Origin: Isoetes taiwanensis
Taxonomy: Eukaryota; Streptophyta; Lycopodiopsida; Isoetales; Isoetaceae
Direction: 5' to 3'
Length of the DNA: 64,000 nucleotides
Assembly: GCA_021234155.1 (NCBI GenBank)
Contig: JAJEKV010000225.1
Location: forward strand, 558,001 to 622,000
Shown: one piece after another, positions 9,882 to 21,939 of the stretch
Position numbering within the stretch: the first letter of the stretch is position 1
Layout of the letters: each line of letters begins with the position of its first letter
Made by a program: the position numbers and the translations under genes
Notes under the pieces: model-generated
Seen by the model: only the letters and a program-made list of their open reading frames with translations
Database searches by the model: none
Told to the model about the DNA's origin: nothing

Positions 9882-12400
9882 GTATGTTGTGGACATTCAT
9901 TTCTTTCTCTTCTGTTTGTGCTGATACGTTGGCATCTGTAAAATGCTTCGGAATGTGTTTATGTATTCTAAATCCTTTGAGATTTCATAAAATGCTCTGG
10001 AATGTCTTCACGTTTCAGATTCATTATTGAGAATGGAGTTCTTGATGCTGCTGAAAGCACAAAAATCAAAAGCTTGAGGTTAGTACTTGCAACTAAATTG
10101 TATTTGTACCACTTTCAGTTACGTTAAATCTATTGTGAAAGAAAACCTGAGTTTTAATTAGTTCGAAGCAATGCAATCTATATTCTCATCCCATTTTATT
10201 TATGCAAGGTGATTCAATCTTCCAATGCGACCAGAAAGCGAGTGAACTTTTCAATGTGATTTAGCTATTGTCAAAAGCAAGTGAGCTCTCTGCGAATAAA
10301 GATGCCGTGAAACTAGCATTCATCAAATATCTATTCCGTGTTGAAACAGGTAGAGTCATAGTTTTCTTCATTTTTATTGTTGGCATGTAATAAGGTTTCG
10401 TAGGGATCAGTAATCAGCCTGAGAGGTTCAAATGTGAGGAGACGAGGAGAAATAGATCATTTATGCATTGGGAAGCTCATAGATCTGAAGTTTTATTCAT
10501 GGATCCTGCCTTCAATCTGACAGTGCACAGACATAAGATTATATCTTGGCCTCCCAAACATTGGTCTGCGGAAGGTTCCCTTTTCACTATTTTATTTTCT
10601 TAGCCAGCCTCTTGCAGGTTGAATAAATGAGAATATATTCTTCGTTTTAGAAATCTAATTTTCATGTTGTAAAGATCAGGATCTTGGTTATCCACAATTA
10701 GCAGGTTGAATCTAAATTATACCGGCACCTTGGGACTGCAGAATGACATACAAATTGGATAACATTGAGCTTTTAGATCTTTGCAAGATTTAATCTTTTT
10801 CTTTATTAATCTTCTTTTGTGTTTGGCGACGATGTTTGTAAGGATCATGATATGTGTTCCTTTCTCATTGCGGGTGACTGTAGAAAATAAAATGTTTCTG
10901 TCTCTTTGTAAAGATTGTGGCTAACAGAATCTCTATAGAAAATGATCAACCTAGGCAAAATCTCATATATTGGCAGATTGCTCCACATAGCCTGCAATCA
11001 TTGGATTCAAATCTATTTGCTTTTTAATGCAATAATCTACTATTGCTCAGATTCAATTACATGTTTAGATCTTGCTGAAATTTTAGATACATTTCATGTA
11101 ATGTACATTAAAGCCTTGATTCTTTTGAATGCTTTCTAAGAAATAGAGGTTGCAGCCATGACATGTTTTTAAGATACTCCTGCGATGTTACATAAAGTGT
11201 CATACCATTTGCTACGGAATCCAATACCAGAGTATTAAATGTCTCTCTTATCCATGATCGTTAATTTATGCCAGAATAACCATATGTAATAATTCAGTCC
11301 TGCATAACTGGCCTGCAATAATTATCTCCAGAGGAACTCTGATAGTAGCACAAGGATGTAGAATTTGGCGCCTATTTGCCTTAACTGTTGTGACTTACAA
11401 AATTTTGGGCCAGAACGTAAGAAGTTAAGAACATGCAAAATGCCAAAGATAGATCGTGCTGGTGTTCCTGATATTTAATGCCAGTCCGGTGCCCTTGATA
11501 GTTAGATGCAGCGATGAGAGGTCAGCTGTTTCCTTAATAGACAGACCTGAATATCCATATTACAAGTTTGCATTTTCGTTTTGACCTCACACTTAGGCTA
11601 CCATGGTAGAGAAAAGGGTTATATAGAGAAGTGGAGGAGGACATGGTTTTAGTTTCATTGCAATTCTAATCTCCATTTTTCTGCAATTCTTGACCAGGTT
11701 GCTTTCCCCTGTCGGCTCTATTCTGCACCATTCTATTTAAGCGCTTATCTCAGCTTTATTCAAGGGCTTCTTTCACCTCAGGTACAGATATGGACAATAT
11801 GCATTCCCTTTTGCCATATGTTAAGGTTTCATGCTTTCTTCTGTGTAGCCTAATATTATACACCTGAATACATTAGTTGTTCCCTTAATAAATAGACCTG
11901 AATACGTACTGTCATTTCTGAAAACGCTGCATCTCATGGAAAATCTTTGCAGCAGCAACCATATGTCCTTGGTTTTCTTTTCGTGTATGCAATGTAGACA
12001 ATAACTCCTGATCCTGCATCCATCAATTGTGTATCATGAAGCTGGAAAAAGAAATGGACCTTCCCAACGTATTTATTTCACGCTTGTGTTTTCTATACAG
12101 AAGCTTTCATATGCCTCATTTGTGATATGACGCTTCGGATTACAATCTTCCAAGATAGTAGATGGATGTTAGTGTATGATGGGTTCACAGATAGTTATGT
12201 TTTATGATGTCGTCTGGCCTACCAAACTGTTCTTACATCCAAAAGCTAAATTAAATTTTCTTTCCCAGCATAAAGTTTAAAGGTTCAGTATTGTGGCTGG
12301 CTTTCAACATCAAAACAATATTGCTGCATAGGACAGAAAAAATGGCCATACCAGACATCGCCTACCATATGCATCCGAATTGTAGTTCTCATAGAACAAC
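9882..12400. other. AT-rich Helitron interior without a recognisable gene
   Basis: No convincing coding sequence is present. The part just after 9881 is probably intron sequence of the captured OCRE gene. The first copy of a ~300-bp direct repeat lies at 10553-10853. The rest shows only short chance ORFs, such as 10942-11139. Confidence 0.5.
10553..10853 (+). repeat. direct repeat copy 1 inside the Helitron
   Basis: From CCCAAACATTGG to AAGGATCATGATAT, this matches 13884-14190 over ~300 bp in the same orientation with about one difference per ten bases. The GUN1-like fragment lies between the two copies. Confidence 0.85.
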
Positions 12401-12429
12401 ATCTGGCAGTCTCATTGCATCTTCATGAA

Positions 12430-13261
12430 ATCCTTTTGGCTTCTTTGCACTTTCCCTGTTTACCATAAGAATCAAGTAAAGCATTATAAGTTACAACATA
12501 ATATCCATCTATCACTGTACTATATGTTACTACATTTGGGATGATCGAGTTTAATCTCATGATGGGAACCATGGAAGCAGCGAGTTGCACCTAGCCACCT
12601 TTGCAGAAAGAATCAACAAGAGTGTTGTATGTAAATATATCCTGCGCAATGCCTCTTTGCTGCATTTCTAAGAAGAGCCGCTGTGCCTGTTGCCAAATAT
12701 TCCCCCCTCCACAAACAGCAATCAAGGAATTAAAGGTGATGTGGTCTGGCTGCACTCCTCCTCGCTGCATCTCTTCAAATATCTCTAATGCCTTGGACAA
12801 ATTACCACCACCTTTTCCACATGCATCATTGATTGTATTATAAGTTATAAGATTCGGCTTGCATCCTGACGTTATCATGCATTCAAAACTTCCAGAGCTT
12901 TAAACATTTACCACAACGGCATAAGCATTAATCAATGCAGAATAAACATACACATTGTTCCCAAACCCAGCTGATTTAACTTTGTAGAACACTTTTTCTG
13001 CAATCTCAACTTTTCCTAACTTTCCAAGTTATAAGATTGCTCTTGCTCCATTGCCCACTTAAACCCTTTCTGCATAACCATCCATTCAAAACTCTTAAGA
13101 GCTTTTTCCCATTCTCCTTTATTGCCAAGCTCTCTAAGAATGTAAGGCAAATGTTGAGCCAAGAAGCTTTTGGAAGCTTTTTCAAGGGAGCCCCATGTAT
13201 AGAAACATAGATCGTCTTTGGCATTTAAATGTAATCTTAGATGGGTGTTGATAAGAATCAA
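12430..13261 (-). pseudogene. GUN1: GUN1-like pentatricopeptide repeat protein, broken fragment
   Basis: Read on the minus strand, the order is RELGNKGEWEKALKSFEW (about 13150), GKVEIAEKVFYKVKSAGFGN (about 13020), CKPNLITYNTINDACGKGGG (about 12870), GVQPDHITFNSLIAVCGGG, then IAQDIFTYNTLVDSFCKGG (12591), and finally IIPNVVTYSTVIDGY joined to VVTYNALLDSYGKQGK (about 12560-12450). These are consecutive 35-residue PPR motifs, and their wording and order fit GUN1, the chloroplast PPR-SMR protein of retrograde signalling. Stops and frameshifts interrupt it, and the join near 12510 skips at least one repeat, so it is an internally deleted fragment. The SMR domain is absent. A minus-strand ORF at 13362-13598 could be an upstream exon but has no PPR signature. 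Confidence 0.82.
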
Positions 13262-13883
13262 TCGGATAGGAAAGAAACCATAGAGGAATCAAGCACAAAC
13301 GATTTGTCTAGGATAGTTTGAAAAAGAACTTCGACTGTGGAATTTCGATAATACCGCTTTTTCAAATCTGTGGATCCTTGCTTTGTAGCATGTTATCTCT
13401 TCTTCTTGGTTCGGGTGCAAATGATGCTAACAACTCTCTTCGTTGATCTCCGGAAAGCGGTGAAAGCACCGTACATTTGTATGAATTTTCACCTTTAAAT
13501 AAGCTGTCCAAGACTCGTGCTTTATTCTCACAATAAAGAGTTGGTCTATTTCTTTGATCTTCTATGTTATTTTTTTCATTTGCATCTATGCCATACAAGT
13601 GTACAGTTTAGGTTTTGTCAAATTGAAATATCGGTCAAAGTTTTCCTTATTTTATGCTTTCTTTGAGAGGAAGAAGCAGGATGAATGCACCGAAGCTCCA
13701 CAAAGATGGCGTAAGCATGGCCACTAATTTTGAGCCATTGCATGCCTTTGGATTCTTCAAATATCGCCCGCACATTGCATGCACAAGGTTTTAAAAACAA
13801 AGATAAAGGCGCAAAGACATTTGTAAAATTATATACCCACAAAGAAGAAGGCTTAGAAGACGTGCAATATGACTATTTAAGTT

Positions 13884-14190
13884 CCCAAGCATTGGTTTGC
13901 GGAAGGTTCCCTTTTCAATATTGTATTTTCTTAGCTTGACCTCTTGCGAGTTGAATAAATGAGAATATATTCTTTGTTTTAGAAATTTAATTTTCATGTT
14001 GTAAAGATGGGATCTTGGTTATCCACAATTAGCGTGTTGAATCTAAATTATACTTGGTACCTTGGGACCTGCAAGAGAATGACATACAAATTGGATAACA
14101 TTGCGAGCTTTCGTCTTTGCAAGATTTAATCTTTTTCTTTATCAGTCTTCTTTTGTGTTTGGTGACGGTGGTTTCTAAGGATCATGATAT
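13884..14190 (+). repeat. direct repeat copy 2 inside the Helitron
   Basis: Second copy of the 10553-10853 repeat, 3,331 bp downstream. A partial echo of its middle (GTTATCCACAA..AAGTTGAATC..GCAGCACCTT) follows at 14190-14245. Confidence 0.85.
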
Positions 14191-16086
14191 TAGTTATCCA
14201 CAAACTTGCAAGTTGAATCAACAGAATTATAGCAGCACCTTTGAAGCGCTATATCAAAGTTATTGTTATCTGCTTCACACTGAGGCGGTAGAAGAACAAT
14301 AAGCTTTTTATTTATCTCATTTCACCAAGCAAATTTCTGCTTCAGGTTTGAAATTTTAGGCATGCAGAAACTCAAAACCTTATCCATGTAGCGTGAACAC
14401 AGGGTTTCACAATAGGTGGTTATGAATAAGATTTTTTTTGCTTTATCTATCTATTTATTCATTTCTCTAAGCTATTGATGTTTAACTACAGCTGTTTAGA
14501 CTGTCAATCATAGATATTTCGTTTATTATTTGCAAATTTGAATAGTTTCATTTACTGGGAAGGTCTATTAGTTCCAGTCAAGATGGGAAGTAAGGACAAA
14601 GCAATATAGGTGCTTTAGTGCATAAGTCGTCGGTGATGATGGATAGGTTTGATGTACATGAATATTGAAGTTTGATTCCTCTGGTTCATGCATCTTGTAG
14701 TTGGTACTGAAATTTATTAAGTTAAGTTTTGCAGGACAACCACACTGCTGTGATTGTTCTCCAATATGAATGCATTAATAGTTCCCACATGGTAAAACGA
14801 AATTGTACAGTTAAGTACATGTGCGTCAATTCTACTTAGAAGAATGCATGCACATAATATGGCACGGTGGTGACTTGCATTTTGATGTTGGCCTACATTT
14901 TGTACTTTACTGAAGCATTTCCTTTATCATTTGAAATACAATAATTCGTTCTTTAAAACAACTTTCTTTGAAATACAATAATTCGTTCTTCAAAATAACT
15001 TATATCGTAAAATGCCTTAAAACTATTGTAATTGGTATTTTAGAAGCAAGAAACCTCGTGCACTCTTCTTTTTCCGCCAGTTGACTGTCGACATTTATGG
15101 CGAATAAATTAGGAAAAATTGTGAAGATGCTCTTGTATTTTATGAAAATTATGAAAATGCCCTTGTATTTTCTTAAATTATTGAATGCCCCTATGTTTTC
15201 CTATGCAAGCAAGAATGGGCCATCGCTTAAAACAATCAAATAATAAAGTAAGTTTGTTTGATTACATTTCTCTGAACCTCTTCTTCCTTGGAAGATAACG
15301 AAAATTGTTTTTATTTATAAAACAAATAACGTTATAGTAAATATATAAATCTGCACTATTGTCAATCTGTACCAGAGTTTTATCTTATTGAGCAATATGT
15401 CTGCCTATATGGCATCTTTAATAGTATTTCATTATACTTGTGCAGAGGTGACATCCTGTTCTAGACATGAGCGGATGCCTACCATTAATAGGCTAGCCAA
15501 CACATGATGGATGTGCGCTTTTGTGTCAAGTTTGGGCCAAATCAAACTAGCATCTTTAGCATGGGCACCGATGGGAAAGTATGAAATGGGTCTAGCTATG
15601 TTAGCTTGGATTTGAGATATTTTTGTGGATCCAGTTTGCATTTCAGATTTGCTGTGAATTTCTATTGAAATAAATAGAATTGCCTAGACTTCTCGATTCA
15701 ATAGGACTATAAGAAGCTCCAAATAAGAACTGAATTGAATGGGTTTTTATTGAAGGTATGGAATTTTTAAAATCCACTACTCTTATTAGTTTTTTAATCA
15801 TATGCCCATGCATTCTGGAAGAGAAGAGGGCAGGATCAGCAATATTGGTAGATCATTTTCTCTCTCTATCAGCGCCTTCAAATTCTAAAAGAAGTTAACC
15901 AATAAATGCACTAACTATACTATCTATTGCTTTAGGATGTCTCCTTTGCACACTTGAGTTATAACACACAAAATATTTGCAAGATTACACATTTATTAAT
16001 ATTCGTTCGACATTTAGGATTAGATTAAATCCCTTCTCAAGTGGATTCTATCATTTTGTATTTTTCTAAATTATATCCGACGAAAA
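14191..16086. other. AT-rich Helitron 3' region without genes
   Basis: No coding signal is visible. It holds a 37-bp tandem duplication (14931-14967 and 14968-15004, TTGAAATACAATAATTCG) and a looser repetition of a TTGTATTTT-containing phrase at about 15115-15180. Confidence 0.5.
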
Positions 16087-16114
16087 GCCCAGCAACGCTG
16101 GGCACTTTTTCTAG
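16087..16114 (+). repeat. Helitron 3' terminal hairpin and CTAG end
   Basis: The stem is GCCCAGC (16087-16093) with GCTGGGC (16097-16103) around loop AAC. ACTTTTT and CTAG follow, then the host T at 16115. It serves as the rolling-circle terminator of the element. Confidence 0.92.
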
Positions 16115-16246
16115 TTATATAATATAAATATAATTTCTTTTGCACCTTAAATGTTTTGTTGATATATTTCGTTCCACAACTATGCCAACAAACCACATAT
16201 AATGCAAAAGAACAAGTAAAACTAACCGTATAGCAATGAATTACTT
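16115..16246. other. chromovirus sequence resumed before gag
   Basis: AT-rich leader (TTATATAATATAAATATAAT..) between the Helitron end and the first gag-like frame. No ORF is visible. Confidence 0.5.
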
Positions 16247-17178
16247 GTGTATGCAGTTAGAGGCCTAGGCTCAGGGGAACGACAACGCCAAGACCTTAGA
16301 GAAGAACAGAGTCCGCCCAGGCCACCTCCGGCAAGGAACCTGTTTGAGGAATTTGGACCCATGACCCCAGAAGAGGAAATATCCAGGATGAGGGCGGACC
16401 TTGAGCAAGATAAAGGCCTTGGCGGCCGCTGCTGCTGGAGCAGGTCCGGTGGGCAACGCCGATGCCAAGCATCAGCTTTCGGAGAGCAGGAAGGGACAAG
16501 AAGAGGAGCAAGAGAAGGAGATCCTCCAGCCCGGAATCTTCCGACTCAAGCTCAGATTCAGACTCCGACTCCAAGGAAGAAGAAGAGCAGGCCCAAGACC
16601 GAACAGATGGAAGGCAAGGGAACGCTGCAGATAGAAGGCAGAGAGACACCCCAGAGGGACGACAAAGAGACACAAGAGCCTCTGACTACCAGAAGAAGGT
16701 GGACTCTGCATTAGGAAATGTCTGGAAAGCCAGGAAGCTCGAGCAGTTCTCGGGCGAGAACAGGTCAGGAATGGAGGCGGAGGCTTGGCTCGAGGAGATG
16801 AGCGAATATGGCAACGCTTATGGTATGAAGGATAAGGATAAAGGCAGGGTGGCAACAGCCAACCTGAAAGGAGCAACACGCATTTGGTGGAAGGGTTATG
16901 CCAAGGCACACGGATTAAGCAGGGATGCTTGCAGATTCAAGAAGTTTGCTAAAGCCTTCAAAGCGCCACTCACGTCCTTAAGAGAGCACAAGTCCAAAGA
17001 TGATGCCAGTTCTTGTGTTGCGGCAAGGCAACAAGTCACCCGTAAATATCTGAGAGGAATTCATGAGGCTAAGGCTTTATGTGCCAAAGTTGAAGCATCG
17101 CGAGAAAGCTATATTGAGGGGCTGAATGAGGAGATCCGCGAGCTTGTGAGGGCAATAAACCCTAAGACAAGATCGTAA
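16247..17178 (+). pseudogene. gag polyprotein of the chromovirus
   Basis: The coding sense runs through three frames: 16247-16400 (EEFGPMTPEEEISRMRADLE), about 16401-16480 (IKALAAAAAGAGPVG), then 16462-17178. The last part has an SR/acid-rich segment (KRRRSSSPESSDSSSDSD) followed by the Ty3 capsid signature (LEQFSGENRSGMEAEAWLEEM, then ATANLKGATRIWWKGY). Two frameshifts prevent one continuous product. No CCHC zinc knuckle is clearly readable downstream (17180-17600), where the frames are scrambled. Role: virus-like particle assembly in the cytoplasm. Confidence 0.85.
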
Positions 17179-17602
17179 GCGGCGAGTCCAAGGCTATAAG
17201 CTTGCAAGGGGCCGGGACCTCGAGAATAGCAGGGCGAGGCAGCAATATTTCCGGGATAAAGGCAAGGCGACGAGGAAGCTATAGCCCTAGGGCAGCCGGT
17301 CCAGTCCATCTAGAGCCCCATATGGTGGCAACCGTGGGAAGCGGCGAGAGAAGAAGCGGTGTCCTTCAAGGACAAAGGGGAGGGGTCAAACTATTCCAAA
17401 GCGATGCGATCCTTTTTGCGAGCTATGCCCAAGGAGAAGAGGCGGAGGTATGTAAAAGCGGCTTTGCTTCAAAGTGCTTCGCCCAGGCCATAGGGAATGG
17501 CGCCCCTACGTCATGAGTGCAAAACACTAGCAGAGTTGGGAGATTGGGACATCTGTCGACGGCAACGGCAGCGAGGAAGCCCGCGACTACATTCGGGGTG
17601 AG

Positions 17603-18556
17603 TGTCATATCTTTGCCGCAATAGATACTGAGCAAAGCGAGAGTCAGTATAAGGTAATTTCTACAGTAGGGAAGGCCAAGGCCAAGTCCTTCATAGTCCT
17701 GATAGACTCAGGAAGTAGCCATAACTTTGCATCCCCCAGAATGGTTCACATGTTGAAGTTGAAGCCACTAAAGTCGAAGCCAAGGCCCGTTGTCTTAGCA
17801 AGTGGAGCAGTAAGACAGACGGCAGGCAAGAGAATTAACTTCGACATCGACTTGCCAGGGATTAATATCCAGATGGGGGCAGAAGTAATGGGCATTGGCA
17901 AGTATGACTTGATCATAGGAATGGAGTATCTTGGACCAGCAGAAGCCATCATTGATTGTGGAAAGCGGAAAGTGACCTTCCCAACACCCGACGGCAACAT
18001 CATTGAGATCACAGGTAAAGAAGTTGTTCCCATCATGCAGTGTATGTCTTCTAAACGGCTGTTCAAGTGCATCAAGAGTGAGCAAGTAGCATACATTTTC
18101 AAGCTTGAGATTGAAGAGCCGGACTCCGAAGAAAGTAAAGAAGACAGGGTGCTCAGCAAGTTGCCGAGGCAAATAGCTCAGCTGATCACGGAATTCCACG
18201 ATCTCTTTCCTGATGAGATCGAGCACCTCCCTCCTTACAGGCGAGTCGAGTGTGAAATAGCACTCGAACCGGGAACAAAGCCGACAAGTAAGGCTCCATA
18301 CAGAATGACGACGCAGGAGCTAACAGAGCTGAAGAAGCAATTACAGGAGTTGCTCGACCTAGGCTTCATTAGACCTAGCGTCTCGCCATTTGGAGCACCC
18401 ATTCTCTTCGTAAAGAAGAAGGATGGCAGTTTAAGGATGTGCATAGACTATAGGCAGTTGAACAAGCACACCATTAAGAACAAGTATGCGCTCCCCAGAT
18501 CAGATGGCTTGATGGATCAACTCCAAGGTGCAAAGGTCTTCTCCAAAATCGACTGA
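17603..18556 (+). pseudogene. pol part 1: aspartic protease and N-terminal RT
   Basis: One open frame. The retropepsin active site reads [13 protein letters not shown] at about 17680-17720, with a [10 protein letters not shown] flap region downstream. RT begins near 18200 ([17 protein letters not shown]), followed by [20 protein letters not shown] and [17 protein letters not shown]. The frame closes at TGA 18554-18556 in the RT sequence FSKID*RSGYHQI, where Ty3 elements normally have leucine. The same frame continues open after it, so this is a single nonsense change rather than a frameshift. Confidence 0.93.
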
Positions 18557-20299
18557 AGGTCAGGTTATCATCAGATCAGGATAAAGGAAGAGGATATCCA
18601 TAAGACCGCCTTCAGAACGTGGTATGGACATTATGAGTTCATGGTAATGCCTTTCGGCTTATCGAATGCCCCCGCGACGTTCATGAGGCTCATGAACGAC
18701 ATCTTCAGGGAGTTTTTAGACACCTTTGTGATTGTATTCTTTGATGACATTTTGGTGTATAGCAGATCCCTCGAGGAGCACGTACAAAACTTGAGGAGAG
18801 TGCTGGAAAAGTTGAAGAGGCACCAGTTGTACGCCAAGTTATCGAAGTGTCACTTCGCAACGGAGAAGGTGGAATACCTAGGTCATGTGATCTCAGCAGA
18901 AGGAATCTCGACGGACCCTTCCAAGATTGTAGCCGGCATTCAGTGGCCGGCACTGAAGAATGTGCATGAGGTCAGAAGCTTTCTCGGCCTAGCAGGGTAC
19001 TACAGGAAGTTCGTGAAGAACTTTGCTAAGATAGCGGCCCCGCTAACAGACTTGACGAGGGCGGAGAAGGTGAAAGATTGGGTAGAGCATTGGCACAAGA
19101 AAGCCCAAAAGGGATTCAAATTGTTGATGGAAGCTCTAACAACCGCCCCCGTCTTAACTCTGCCGGATCCGGAGAAAGATAAGCTTGTGGCGACAGATGC
19201 GAGTAAGATAGCTACAGGTGCGGTGCTTATGCAAGAAGAGCGTGTGGTAGCGTATGACTCCAGGAAGATGAACGACGCCGAAACGCGCTACCCCACGCAT
19301 GATCAGGAATTGCTTGCGGTTGTCAGGGCGTTAAGAATCTGGAGGCACTATCTCTTGGGAAGGAAGTTCCAATTGGATACCGACCATCAGAGCCTCCAGT
19401 ATGTATTCACGCAACCACACCTTAATCTAAGGCAGCGGAGGTGGATGGAGTTCCTCGAGGAATATGACTTTGATATAGTCTACAAGCCAGGGAAGCTGAA
19501 TGTGGTAGCGGATGCGCTTTCAAGACATCCCCTGACAACGAGAGTGCATTGCAATGCAATTTCGACGCTTTCCAGCGACTTCGGGAAGAAGATTGAAGAG
19601 TCCTTGCCAACGGATGTGGATTTCAGGGAAGTATGGGCAAGCCTCTCTAGGGAGGCTAGAACAGATAAAGAGCGGGAAGCCTTCAAAAATTTTAAGAAGG
19701 AAGGTAACCTCTTATATCATAAGAACAAGATGTGTGTGTCCGAATCATCAGGCATAAGGAAATTGATCCTCCATGACACGCACAACAGTCCAATAGCTGG
19801 CCATGCAGGATTCATGAAAACATATTTCAAAGTGCGCAGCAGCTATTATTGGCCAGGAATGAAGAAGCAAGTAGCTCGCTACATCAAGGAATGTCACTAT
19901 GTCGGCCGTGACGGCGCGAAACGACTTCAATTCGGGGCATTAGAGCCATTAGCGGTGCCAAACGCCAAGTGGGAAGTGATTAGCATGGATTTTATAACAG
20001 GGCTTCCAAGGACAGTAAGAGGGAAGGATGCCTTGATGGTAGTGGTCGACAAGTTGTCAAAGATGGCACACTTTGTGCCTTGCAGGACCACAGACACCGC
20101 TATGGATACATCAAAGCTCTTCACCAAAGAGATCTTTAGGCTTCATGGCATGCCAAGGGAGATCATCTTCGACAGGGATCCGAAATTCATGAGCGCCTTT
20201 TGGCAAGACCTCTTTTCTGACGATTCAGACCAAGCTATCCATGAGCACAGTATCATCCTCAGACGGATGGCAAAGCGGAGGCGGACCACAGGATTTTAG
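18557..20299 (+). pseudogene. pol part 2: RT catalytic core, RNase H, integrase N-half
   Basis: This continues in the frame of part 1 after the TGA. RT core: [12 protein letters not shown], then the catalytic FFDDILVYS (about 18740), YLGHVIS and the connection [11 protein letters not shown]. RNase [40 protein letters not shown]. Integrase: HH-part [14 protein letters not shown], where the second half of the zinc motif is degraded (ECHYVGRDG instead of a CxxC), first Asp in SMDFITGLP and second Asp in IIFDRDPKF. Near 20215 a frameshift leads to an early stop at 20299. Confidence 0.93.
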
Positions 20300-20757
20300 A
20301 GAACATGCTACGAAACTATGTCTGGAATAAGCAAGGTATGTGGGAAGAATTTATTCACTTGGTGGAGTTTGCATACAATAGCACCAAGCAGGAATCATCC
20401 CAAATGTCGCCGTTTATGATCAATTACGGCTATCAGTGCCTAACTCCAGACACCTAGCACAATCCCGTGTCAAAAGTGGAAGTTTCGCAGCAGATGTTGG
20501 CCGATATGCAGCAGCTCGTGGAAGAAGTTCGAGGGTATCTACTAGGAGCAAGAAGTCGACAAAAGAGCATCGCCGACAAGCATCGAACAGTTAGAGAGTT
20601 CCAAGTTGGCGACCATGTTTGGTTGAAGATCAAGGTAAAGCAGGCGAAGCTCAGGATCGGGAATTGTAAGAAGCTTGCTCCAAGGTGGGCTGGACCCTTC
20701 AGAATAGAAAAGAGAGTAGGTAATCAATCCTACAAGCTAGAATTGTCAGTCACCTAA
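20243..20757 (+). pseudogene. pol part 3: integrase C-terminal half
   Basis: After the frameshift the frame reads [20 protein letters not shown], containing the third catalytic residue (Glu), then FAYNSTKQESSQMSPFMINY. It is broken by TAG at 20455-20457. It continues as an integrase linker (RQKSIADKHR, then FQVGDHVWLKIK, APRWAGPFRI), the GPY/F-like module that precedes chromodomains in chromoviruses. Confidence 0.9.
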
Positions 20758-21080
20758 AGATTCATAAGGTCTTCCACGTGAGTTTGTTAAAGAAGCATAC
20801 TCCAAATCCAGACGAAGTCTTGGACACTCCAACGTTGTTGGAAATGACGGAGGAGCAGCTGGAAATAGTTCCAGAATTGATTCTTGATAAAGCTTTCAAG
20901 AAAACAAGGAGGTCGGAATTCCTCCAATACTTGGTCAAGTGGAAACACTTGCCAGTGGAAGACGCGACATGGGTACTTAAGAAAGATCTAATAAAGCAGT
21001 ACCCACAGTTTATGGAGCAATGGGACGGCAAGGTCATCTCCGAAGAAATCGGCTCAGGCATGTCGATTTGTGTAGATTAA
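20758..21080 (+). pseudogene. pol part 4: chromodomain
   Basis: Frame-shifted from the integrase, it opens with the Ty3 phrase KVFHVSLLKKH and ends with a chromodomain: PELILDKAFKKTRRSEFLQY, then LVKWKHLPVEDATWV and DLIKQYPQF. The aromatic Y/W positions of the cage are present. In chromoviruses this domain reads histone marks to steer integration. The ORF ends at TAG 21078-21080. Confidence 0.92.
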
Positions 21081-21939
21081 TCCTTGTATAGTTAGATTAA
21101 TCTACGCATGCAACCTATGCTAGGTATGGATTGCATGCGTTTTTACCGATGATGAGACCACTTCGGTGATCTCTAGGGCGTGGCGTAATGTCAATGTAGG
21201 CATGACCGCATTTCCGCTTGGGTGAGTGGAAGGTAGATTAGAAAGTCTACTTCTGTCCCATGGAAGTAGACGACCTCGAGAGAAAGGAGGTCATTAAGAA
21301 ATGCATTGATAGGAAAGGCACCTTTAGCCCCATATATGCTTTGATAGGAGGAATCTATCCTTCACGCCCCCCACGCGGGAAGGATATCCTCCACGCTGGG
21401 CAACTAGAGGTGTAGGCATGAGCGGCATATAGGCATGATAGGACGTTGTCTCCACGGCCATTATGGAAGATTCATCCTCTTCCTACGCCGGGAGATTAGC
21501 CATGCATTCATGTAGATAGATGGGGTGGTCACCATATAACCAAAACTTTATTAATAATTTAATGGTACTAACGTAGTGTCGACCTGCAGGCCAATAGAGC
21601 GCTCCGGAGGGCAAGGAGGTCGAGCTACGAAGACTTGCAACACAAATTTTGTTGGAATGTGTTGCAAGGAATGAGAAGTACCTCGGACGTTAATTTTTAA
21701 TTTTGATAAACTTAATTGTCGTGATAAGTGAATTATTGAGTAACTTGTTTTAATGATGCTATGAATTGATAAGTTATTCCATAATATAATGGCGTAATAA
21801 TGCTCTAAAAATATTACCTTAAGGTAATCTTAATAAATGTGTAAGTGTTATAGTAGTATAAATCGTATGTATCAGGTTGATTGCAGGTTAGGAAGATCCC
21901 AAGGTGGGGAGACCCACGATGCTGCGGACAGCATCATTT
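21081..21939. other. chromovirus 3' untranslated region
   Basis: This is 860 bp between the end of pol and the polypurine tract, without credible ORFs. It has a short near-inverted pair (AATCTACGCATGCAACCTATGC and GGTATGGATTGCATGCG) at 21101-21140 and AT-rich sequence at 21690-21850. Confidence 0.6.

Larger units (their letters stand above)
8702..16114 (+). mobile_element. Helitron carrying captured gene fragments, 7.4 kb
   Basis: The 5' end TCTATATATATATAATAATA (8702) follows an A (8701). The 3' end has the hairpin GCCCAGC-AAC-GCTGGGC (16087-16103), an 7-base spacer and CTAG (16111-16114) followed by T (16115). This is the diagnostic Helitron structure: 5'-TC, subterminal hairpin, CTRR-3', insertion between A and T, no target duplication. 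Inside is AT-rich DNA with two host gene fragments, the RRM-OCRE piece (plus strand, introns kept) and the GUN1-like PPR piece (minus strand). No Rep/Hel helicase is visible, so it is non-autonomous. It splits the chromovirus between unit 2 and gag. Confidence 0.88.

Noticed and set aside
12601-12843. Plus-strand ORF over the PPR fragment
   Set aside because: It is a shadow; the opposite strand has clear PPR motifs.
10553-14190. The direct repeats as LTRs of a separate retrotransposon
   Set aside because: No TG..CA ends, primer site or polypurine tract was seen beside them.
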